Origin: Lumbricus rubellus
Lineage: Eukaryota; Annelida; Clitellata; Crassiclitellata; Lumbricidae
Assembly: GCA_945859605.1 (NCBI GenBank)
Contig: OX243827.1
Location: 29,149,141 to 29,213,140, forward strand
Length of the DNA stretch: 64,000 bases
Direction of reading: 5' to 3'
Part shown: positions 12,501 through 23,500 of the stretch, piece by piece
Layout of the letters: each line of letters opens with the position of its first letter
Position numbering within the stretch: the stretch's first letter is position 1
Translations under genes and position numbers: made by a program
Notes under the pieces: model-generated
The model's input: the letters and a program-made list of their open reading frames with translations, nothing else
Told to the model about the DNA's origin: nothing
The model's database searches: none

Positions 12501-15058
12501 TTTTTCTTTGCAGAATACCTTGGTTTTGTTTGTTTGTCTCTTGTTCATTCATTCTCAGAGTAAACTGATTTGATTTCATGACGGCGCTTCATCAAGTAAT
12601 AATTTTTACACAATGAGTTTGACCTTTGTCAGATGCAAAGGAGACACCATGCTGTAATTGTTGGAATCATTTGTGTTGGAGTCAGAGAACATAATGTACA
12701 TGCGCTTTTGAAAGGCTATTGCTGCAATAACGCTTTATAAATGGTCAGATACAATACAATACAATGTTGAATGCTTTCTACGTGCGTGAAATAGTGAATT
12801 ATTCAAATACACATGAATAAACCATATGGACAATTATGAAGTTAGCTTGATCGTGAATTTTGCAGCCACGTAGCCAAATCGAATTGCTGGTCGACAGTGC
12901 TCGTGCCACTCCATGGGCTGAGTTTATCAGGGGCTGGGGGGCAGGCCTTCCAAGAAGGTTCAGATTAAACTTTTTAACCATAAAAATGGAACACTTTTTC
13001 GGGGTTAGCCCCTCCAGAAGGCCCAGACTCGGGGTTAGCCCCCCCCCCCAAGAACGGAAACCAAATTCCGCCCATGTGCCACTCGGATTAGTAGGCCTAC
13101 TACCGAGTTAATTCAGACCATAGACTGCACAATAATGTTTTTCTCGCTTATCGTCCAAAATCAATGTGAGTTCAAGCTGTGACCTCGATTCAGTTTTAGA
13201 AGCATGGTCGTTTGAAAAGTCAAATCTTACCGGTACGCTTCAAATCGAATTTCCAAAGCGCTCGTGGGGTGAAAATAACAGAGACGGGATATCGATTTCT
13301 TTGGAAACTCTAAACGGTAGTAAGTAGAAAAACGATTTATGAACCGTAAAGTTTGGCCTTATTCTGAACTGTCATTTCTTTATCACGGACACAAATAACT
13401 GTCTGCAGTCTCACCGTAGTCTCGAGATTTATAGGTCTACAAATGAGGAGAGCCGTGACAAAGAAACCAGATCGAAAAATTGCTGTCTGTGCTATTCGGT
13501 TAGAGAGGGCTAAAGATGGATGCACAGAACAGAAATGCGTGGCGTCATTGGACATAATGAACCTGCCTGACGGCAGAAAACTAAAGAAGAACATAAAGAA
13601 GAAGTGCTATTCGTAGTTACCAATATCGCATACGCAATCCGTGTAGTAGGCTATCGTTGTGACGTTGTCTAATGTAAGCTTACTTGTTATCTTCATATTT
13701 ACGGTAAGGGTTTATACTGTAAGATGGACTTTGCAGGTGTTTCATTAGAAACGCAGCGGACTTTTAACATGTGGGGAGTGTATTATCGAAACATCCACGA
13801 CTACCTCCCAAGAAAAAAGTAAGGCGTCACAACGTTGTACTTATGATATTCAGCCATATCTGCCTATCTATAATTGTATTGTGTCGTTGTTGAAATAATA
13901 TTTGAACAATGTTTCTGGCCGGTTCTCTCTGTCTGTCTCTGTTTCTATCTCTTTTTGTCTCTCTCTGTCTCTGTCTCTGTTTTGTCTCTCTGTCTCCATG
14001 TCTCTGTCTCTGTGTCTGCCTCTGTCTGCATGTCTCTGTCTCTCTCCCCCTCGCACGCACATGCACACACATACACAAATACAATTATATATGCACACTG
14101 TATAATTACCTCACTCTACGCCAGCCAAACATTGGGAGTCAAGTTGTGATAAGGCGCAGAAAATACTTATCTATGTAATTGTTCTGTCAACAACATAATC
14201 ACTGTGGCCAACGAAACTTCAGGGGTGCATGCCTTTTTGCCTGCGTTTACCTATTATGATTAATTATCTACTCTGCCATGGATGCAAACACGAATAACAG
14301 CCTATACATAAAAAGTATTTACTTGATGTTCCCATTATGTAGTCCTAGCCTCAGGGCCGGAGTTAGGCATGTTCAACATGTTCGGCCGAACAGGGGCTCC
14401 CACACTTTCCACACTTTAGGGGGGCCCCCACAAAATGCGGGAAAAAATTTTGTGAGGGAATTTTCGACGAAACGACTATTTTCCGCGAAATTTAGCCAGA
14501 TGACTAAAAAAAAAGGTCATCAACTTTTTTGGCGGATGAAATGGTATGATTTTCCCGAAAAATGTTTTCCCCGACTAAAAAAAAGAATATCCGCAAAAAT
14601 TTCCCGGACAGGGCCCCAAAAAAATTTCCCGAACAGGGCCCCCACATTGCTTAATCCGGCCCTGCCTAGCCTGCCACGTCTACGTAGATCTTATATTAGA
14701 GACCATGATTGTGAAGTTCTAGATTTCTTCCTTTTGATTAATTTAGACTGAAAAACTGTTAAGTAGGCGATAATAAATTATGTTGCCCAACTTGTTTATT
14801 TTCGTATTCAGTGACACTGACTTCGTCAACTCAAGAATTCTGTCGTTTTCAATCGGTGGACTGAAGACCAATGAAACACTAAACCAACCAGTTCTGATAA
14901 CATTACGACATATCAGGGTACGGTGTTTTACGCCTAAATGTACTCATGCATTAAGCTTATACCACAACCTTACATGAATAGCTGCACTTAGAGTCTGTCT
15001 GCTAGCATCTCATTACCATCAATGCTGACAGCTTCAAATTTTAGCGATTATAATAATA

Positions 15059-15120
<62 letters not shown>

Positions 15121-17434
15121 CATTTGCAGCAATGCAGGAAAGACACCCGTCGGACAAGTGGTCTTCCAAACTGTCGGAATTGCCGGATGCGGCGCAGTCC
15201 ACACCATTCCAGGCATCGGAAAAGGAAGTGGCGGATGCTGTGCGCTCTTTCCCGGCGGGGTCCGCTGGGGGGCCGGACGGACTGCGACCCCAGCACCTTC
15301 TCGGCTTGCTGAATAATAAAGAATCATCAGAGTCGTTCTTGCAAGCACTAACAGGTTTCATCAATGTGCTGCTGAGAGGCGAATGCCCAAAAGGAATGCG
15401 TGAGCTGGTTTTTGGCGGTACCCTAATCGCCCTCTCTAAAAAATCAGGTGGTCTTCGACCAATAGCGATTGGGTACGCTTTGAGGAGGCTAGCAGCGAAG
15501 TGTGCCAACAGCTACGCCCTTGGTAGGCTAGAATCTTTCTTCACCCCATTGCAAGTCGGAATGGCAGTTCCAGGAGGTGGTGAAGCGGCTGTACATGCGG
15601 CAAGAAGCTTCGTCACAAACATGACAGAGGACGAGATCTTCGTGAAACTTGACTTCACAAACGCATTCAACACCTTGCGAAGAGACGTCATGCTGCAGAT
15701 GGTTTACGACACTATACCGGAGATCTACGCCTTCACACATCAGGCATACTCAGCAGAATCTCAGCTGCAGTTTGGCTCCTTCGTGGTCCGCTCGATGATG
15801 GGACCGCAGCAGGGAGATCCCTTGGGGCCCCTGCTGTTCTGCCTGCCTCTACAGCCAATCCTGCGCGCAATGCGCTCAAGTTTCAGGCTTGGCTATCTGG
15901 ACGACATCTCGTTGGGAGGAAAGAAGGAGGACGTACTGCAGGATTTGGCCTCGATTAAGGACCTGGAGTCATCGCTGGGTATCTGCCTTAATAGCAAGAA
16001 ATGTGAACTTTATTCAAAGACGGAACAAACGGAGTCAGAATTCGAAGGATTCGAGCGGATGGACATGGGATCACTCCTCCTACTAGGGGCTCCACTGTTC
16101 CGAGGAGCGGCTTTAGATGGGGCGCTGCTCAGGCACAGCGAGATACTAGAACGGGCAGTGACGGACCTGGCCTGCCTGCGAGCCCAGGCAGCTTTGATCC
16201 TGCTGCGGGCAAGTTTTGGAGCAGCAAAACTGACCTATTTGTTGAGAACTGCCCCATGCCATGACCATCCACTGCTCGAGAAAATGGACGATCAAATGCG
16301 CAAAGGACTAGAGAACATCCTCAACATCAGCCTCAGCAACATCCAATGGATACAAGCCACACTCCCAATTAGAGATGGTGGACTCGGAGTTAGACGTGTC
16401 TCGATGCTGGCATCTTCAGCTTATTTGGCATCAGCTGCATCGACCAAGTCACTCGTGAGCACCATCCTGAACAAGGAGGAGTGGGGTGATGTCCACATCG
16501 ACTTTCTACTTGAGTTCCGCAAGAACACCCTTCCGAGCAATGCAGAGTCCCTGCTGAACAGACAGAAGGTGTGGGATGGTCCACTGATAGAGGCTGACAA
16601 GGCAGCGGTTTGGGCCGCCTACAGTGATCCGGTCAATATGGCGAGGTTATTCGCAGTGACCTCCCCTCATGCGGGGGACTGGTTATCAACCGTTCCGGTG
16701 ACCGCCTGCGGCTTGGACCTAAGCAACGAGGCAATCCGGGTGGCTGTTGGATTGCGTCTGGGTTTGGACCTGTGTACACCACACCAGTGTCAGTGCGGAG
16801 AGACCACCGACTCAAGAGGACATCACGGGTTGGCCTGCAGACGATCGTCTGGAAGAACAGCCCGACACTTTGCGATCAACGACTTGGTGTGGAGGGCACT
16901 CGCGAAGGCGAACATCCCCAGTTCAAAGGAGCCGCCAGGCTTGATTAGAACGGACGGAAAAAGACCAGACGGTGCCACCCTTGTCCCATGGGCCAGAGGA
17001 AAATATATCGCATGGGACTTCACAGCCGTCCATACATGTGCGGTCTCGTATATCCATCTGTCATCAACGACACCCGGAGGAGCTGCGGAACATGCGGCGG
17101 ATCGGAAATGCAGCAAATATTCCACGCTTCCTGTCTCCCACGAGTTTGTGCCAATCGCTATTGAAACGTTGGGCCCGATCAATAGCGCGGGTAGGGAGTT
17201 TTTGTTGGAGTTGGGCCGCCGTGTTGCCGCTGTTTCCGGCAATCCAAGGGAGATTGCCTACCTCTTTCAGAGGATTTCCATTTGCACACAGCGTTTCAAC
17301 GCCGTTGCTTTTAGAGGCACCTTTGCACCACACCCCTGGGACGATAGCAATGCACTTTATGCTTGAACACAATCTTTTCTGTTTTTAGTTTTATTTTCGG
17401 CTTGAGTGTTTTTTCAATAAATGATGAAGTTATA

Positions 17435-17503
<69 letters not shown>

Positions 17504-20500
17504 TATTATTATAATTATCGCAATAATAATAATTGCAACATAGTGATAGCCTAACTGGCTACATACTAATACATAGGCCTATGCGTATTTTAACCATTTT
17601 TTAAAACCGTCCTTTAATATTTGTGTCTCAGTTTCGATAATGTTGACAAAGAACTTCATTATCTGCAAGACAGAGTGAAGGCATGCTGATGCAACTGTTT
17701 ACATTGTGTATTATTATTGATCTATTTTGAACAAAGGCCGTGTGAAAGCTTGTTTGTATGCGCACTTGTTATAGCACCCCTTCAAGCTCGCTACTCAGAG
17801 GCGCTCCAGACTGCAGAGCGGACACTGCATCGGAGTTTCACGCCGAAGCGCTAAGCAATTGCGAGTGAAGGACTTGCCCAGGGTCCTTACGCGGCGGCTT
17901 GAGGTGGATTCGAATCTGCAACCCTTTGGCTGCAAGGCGACGAACATACCAACTTCACCACCGCCATTCACAAAAGTGACTCTTGACCTGCCTTATGACC
18001 TGCCAAAATTCTTGGAATTTTTAGTATTTTGTTTACACTTTTTAAATTCTTCGACCTACTCCCACGCGGCCTCTCTGATATTGTATAACTGAAGCCGCCA
18101 CTGGTACTTGATTTCAATATTGGATAGCATTGGATTGTTCACATTGGATTAAGCTGTTGTTCATATTCTCAATACTGAAGCAACGTTGTATCTAATTTAA
18201 CTTACTCTGGCAATGCAGAAAGAAGAAACGATGAGCTATCGAAGAACCTGTGCCTTCTGGAAATTCGACAGGTAGGCATTTGAAATTGCACTGCACTATA
18301 ATTGGCCTAATGCATTAACGCCAGCAAAACATATTGAAATGATGCAGTAATTCCTCTGACCAGCGTATATCGCCTGGTGATAATTATGCAGGTGAGCAAG
18401 TTGTCTTCACGTTATGTAAGTAGGCCTAAACTTACGATGTAATCTTACACTAAATGCGCTTAGATCTGGCTGCAGCACTTTTTTTACAATGTAGCGTCGC
18501 TTGCAATGAATCATAATCATGTTTAATCTCTATTATGTTATTTTTTAATAAATATTTCAGACGCAGTTGGGATTCAACTGGGTGTTCTGTGATTTCGACG
18601 AATTCAACTCACACGATCTGCAGTTGTGATCATCTGACAAACTTCGCCATTTTGATGAGTAGAGCTCCTTCGGTGAGCATAATAATTATAACGTAGCCTA
18701 AATAGCCCAAATGCTAACCCTGTAACGGCGAACAGTCCGTGTTCGAGCTTCCACCTAGGCGGTAACTGCGTGAGAACTACGAGCATGTTACGCACTGGAC
18801 ATTACCTCCTTCCCCTCCCTGCCTCCCCTTCCTGCTCCAGGTCCCTCCTCTGCCTCCCTCCCCTTTCTTCTCCTCTCCTCTCTTTCCTCCTCTCATTAAA
18901 GGCATATTATGGTTGTTCTATTTGACTGTTCTGACACATTATAATGTTTCTCTTGCAGTACGACAAGCCGTTGTCCATCATTTCAATCGTCGGTTGCAGT
19001 ATTTCGGTCGCTGCTCTCATGCTTACCATTATTGTCTACGTCCTAACTTGGAAGTAAGTTGCAAAAGCCAAACCGGAATGTCCAAGAAATTCTAGTCGAA
19101 ACTTGCAGTTATTTTTCGTCGTTGGATTAGGCTATAATAGTTTGTCTTATGTTAATTCAATTATTGAATTAACATAAGACTAACTATTAAAGGTTGGAAG
19201 TGTAAATAGTATTTGGCTTTGGGTAATAATAATTATTAGTAAATTATTTACCAATAAATCCTTTCATTAATTTTTATATCGCAATGATGTCAACTGAAGG
19301 TAATGTGTTCAAAAACCGATTTGCCTTAGGAATGTTTCTTTATAAGTTTTTAAATAGGCCTAGTATGATACATTTAAATAATTATTTTCGTATAAATTTT
19401 ACGTTTTGTTAACAGGCATGCTAAATCATCTCAGGCAACAATTCTGCTTAATCTTTGCGTCGCTCTGGTCATTGCTTATATCATCTTCATGGCAGGAGCA
19501 GACAAAGTCGACTCAAAGGTATACTGTAGGAGAGCTTCATAATACGACTGACGTTTTAAAGCATTGAGCTGAAAATTCTTAATTTGTATGGAGTTAAATT
19601 TTATATACACAAGAAGTCAAGAATAGCCTACCAGCTCGTAATTCCCAATTAACATTTAGATTTAAACACAAAACAAGGTGGGCTATAAATGTATTTTTAA
19701 GTTGCACTCTAATGTGAAAAGAGAAAAATCATCGAATCTAGGCTACAAAATGATTATTCTGCGGTCTGAAGCACAGTTTGCATAAACACCACTACATTCT
19801 TAAGACGCTGAATGTATTTTAAAGAACACCCATGCATGCTGATGCAGTATTCCTGTAAAGAGTGGTAGATCTATACAAGAGTAGCCTATGTAAACTAAAA
19901 TTGCACGCTGTGCTATGTGGTCTCTTGTAGGTCGGCTGCAAAGTCGTTGCCGTTCTGCTGCACTACTTCTTTCTGGTCGCTTTCTTCATCATGTTGGCTG
20001 AAGGCGTCGATTTGGTGCTCTACATCTTCTTTGTCTTATACGTCAGACAAACCAAAGAAACCATTATGCTCATTGCTGCCGCTTGGGGTAAACGTTCACA
20101 GATTTTCGTCTGATAGGCTTCGAATTTTCCGGATGTAGCCTAAACAAGAAACGTTTGATGCTGACTTTCATCAGAATGTAGGCTATTATTCTTTGAATTA
20201 TCTCTAGTGCATTCTATCTCCGTTTCACACATAGGCTACCTGGATCGAAAGGAATTGATTAGAGTTAGTTGGGTCTCTACGCCATGCCTCCAACTTGATT
20301 TGCATCTAGGCCTAATTGAAAATATTGTATCACCAAATTGTGGAGTGATAGATTTTTGTTATCAATTATAGTCGAATTGCGGATTGTAGCCTATTGCATC
20401 CTCATAATATTATTAAGGGGCGTTTAGTATAATAATTCATTTCCAATAATTGGTATTTGCATCTATTGGAAGTGGATTTTGATTCTCTATAATAATTACC

Positions 20501-23500
20501 CCTATGTGATTTCAGATTCTTGCGTTGCATATTTTGGTGGTTAATTTTAAAAGTTTTTATTTGTTCAGTCCTACCACTCGTCATTGTGGGCGTGTCTCTT
20601 GGAGTGACAAAATTTGAAGGATACGGCCACGAAAACGCGTCAGTGAATTTTATAATTATTACAAAATAAATATAAACACGAATTTAGAAACGTATGCTAA
20701 AGACTGCATAATTATAGAGTTCATTGTGCCACTAGATCTGGGAAACGCCATCATTCTGCATTATAACATTAATGTTGCTCAAGTCACTGTGTGATCATAA
20801 TGTAGCCTAAATCGGGGATATACAAATTGTAACAACAATGAGCTGTTAACAGAAACATGATCACTTAGGCCTATTATTGTTGTAGAATTGATAATTATGC
20901 ATGTTTAAAACCCACTTGTGTGGTTGTAGATGCTGGCTGTCGGTTGAGAACGGTCTCATCTGGGCTTTTGCTGGTCCCGTGCTGTTTATCGTCGCGGCAA
21001 GTAGCCTACTCAAACCGGATAATAAAATTATATATTGTGTTTGGACTCTAAACAAATCATAATGAGCTACAGCACATAGATTTTGATAAATTTGACTTGC
21101 ATAAATCTGCATTTCTCGAATCAGTTATGCGAGTGGTTTTGTGGTAGTGGGTCTATTAATTGACAAGAAATCTGTAATCACTTGCAAACCTGAAGGGTAA
21201 GATTAAAACGTACACTGTGTCCGCGTTAAAGTAGAACCCACAATAAAGTGTCATAACTCGGTCAAAATGTTTAGGATTTGCCTGAAATTTTACACACAAC
21301 AACAGTGGCCATAGTTACACGAGATCCTAAAGCCGATTAGAAATATTCGTGAGTTTGTCAAATTTATGAGCGTTTGAGATGCAGCACCGAAAAATGCAAT
21401 TTTCCAATTTGGAAAAGCTGAAAAGAAGTAAAATTCAGCTAAATATGATGCTCAAAATGTCATTTTTGTTCAAGAACACACGATGATAGACGTAGTAGTG
21501 TAGTAGCTGTCCCGGAAGACACTCGGCTTCATATCCGTAGCTGTGGCCGCCTAGCAGTCCAGACCTCGATCCGGGTGCATGTACCGGAGTAGCGCGTTTT
21601 TCGTTCCCGTATTCATGACATCGATAAGCGTAGGGTGCGTCTGATTGAAGAGTGGCAGCTGTTTGACCAGGTGATCATCGACATGACCATCAAACAGTAG
21701 CGTCTATGTCTACGGCTGTGGGTTCGTGTACAAAAATGACATTTTGAGCATCATATTTAGCTGAATTTTACTTCTTTTCAGCTTTTCCATGTTGGAATGT
21801 TGAATTTTTCGGTGATGCATCTCTAACGCTCATAAATTTGACAAACTCACGAATATTTCTAATCGGCTTTAGGATCTCGTGTAACTATGGCCACTGTTGT
21901 TGTTTGTAAAATTTCAGGCAAATCCTAAACATTTTGACCGAGTTATGAAACTTTATTGTGGGTTCTACTTTAACGCGGACACAGTGTAGATCTAAAGCAC
22001 ATGATCATATCAACAGAAGGCTACATGTATTATACGAAAAAAGATATTAATATATGACAGAGTACTTCATTAATTGAGTGAATTCTGGATAATTGCACCA
22101 TGACCAATACATTTATCTACAGTTCAGTTAGCCTATTCGTTGATGAGCCACTACTCTACATTAACACTCTTCAATGGCGATACAGCACTTAGCAGACCTA
22201 AGCCAAATTATTACCATGCAATATAGGCAATTTGCGCATTCCATAATATGAAACATCTTGTCGAACTTGATTCATATTTTGAATAGGTAAACCTTGTCAT
22301 TCTGGTCATCATTCTGAGGTTGATATCAAAAAAGAAATATCTACTTGCTAAGAACTCGAAGAAGAGAGGCGAGATCAGGTAAAAATTGCAAAATTACACT
22401 TCTGCTATATAGCCTACGCCTCGCAATTGCTTATGAATTTTGTAGGCCTACACAATGTCCATGATTCATTGGGCCTATTGAGCATTAATTATCGTTATAA
22501 TGTTTCGAGACTTCTATGTCAAGGCCGCTGAAAATTTCTAAGGATGTCATCTTAGATGCTCGACTTAGATTAGGTTTATAACGTTTCCTGCGTTATGACA
22601 ATATCGTACTTGAACTATTATCGGCCTACTCGTTGCAGTCTAACTGAGTGTAGTGTTGAAGAAAATCATAGGCTACATCTTTGTACGTGATTTGTTGCAG
22701 AGCGACGATTTGGAATCTGTCGGTGATGTGTCCAGTGCTGGGCCTTGGTTGGCTCTTTGGCGTCTTCTCCATTACTTTCCATCACATTGCCTTCCAATAT
22801 CTGTTTGTCATCGCCAACTCGCTGCATGTAAGACCGATTCTACTGTGCTTTTCATCAACACGGACTCGATAGTCTATGCCGTGTGAAAAATGCACATAAT
22901 ATTTCCTTATGTCATAAGACTCATTAGCATTCGCCCAAGCAAGTGTTTTAGGCGCAAGTTAAAAGTGCAGCTACACATACATGAATTCATATGACTGTAT
23001 GTATATTGCCTATTCAGTATTCATGCATGCATGCATACATACACACATACAGTACTAACATAGTCAATGTTTATAGTCTGCCATACATTAGACTACCAGT
23101 CAAGATCTTAGAGCTGTATATTGTATAAACGACATCTTATTGTAAAAGGGAGAACACTCGAAGAACCCGCATTTTAATTGACCCGTTTCCTATTGTTTTA
23201 TTTACTTGCTTCTGGGATTTCCTGAGAAGTTTTCGAAATAACACGGGGTATGGCAACCAAGCATAATAGTTTATTATGTAGATAAGACTATTATAGTTGC
23301 GTGATTTTCAAAATTTGCCTTTTTCAATAATTGTTCACTCTCGGTTTTTATCATTGTTTGCTTTTACAGGGACTGCTCATCTTTATCATTTACGCACTAT
23401 TCCAAAACAAGGTAAATCAACTCAATATCGCCATTATATGCATTGATTTGCAATTAGATTCATAAACAAGAAAAATTGTTGAAGCGCATGTCAACTGCGT

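Noticed and set aside
13827..14178. Several overlapping open frames on both strands
   Set aside because: Low-complexity TCTG/TCTC repeat translated in all frames; no domain, no splice support.
14278..14751. 157-codon open frame
   Set aside because: It runs through the hAT-like MITE at 14352-14664 and encodes no recognisable domain.
15041..15508. Antisense open frames over the LINE and (AAT)n (poly-Tyr, poly-Ile, poly-Leu)
   Set aside because: They are shadows of the retrotransposon ORF plus translated microsatellite.
17906..17966. Possible tRNA gene, minus strand
   Set aside because: A and B boxes are present but acceptor and anticodon stems do not pair; better explained as a tRNA-derived SINE.
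22653..22886. Open frame reading [14 protein letters not shown] over the TM6 exon of B
   Set aside because: Alternative frame of the TM6 exon; the frame giving [20 protein letters not shown] joins both neighbouring exons.
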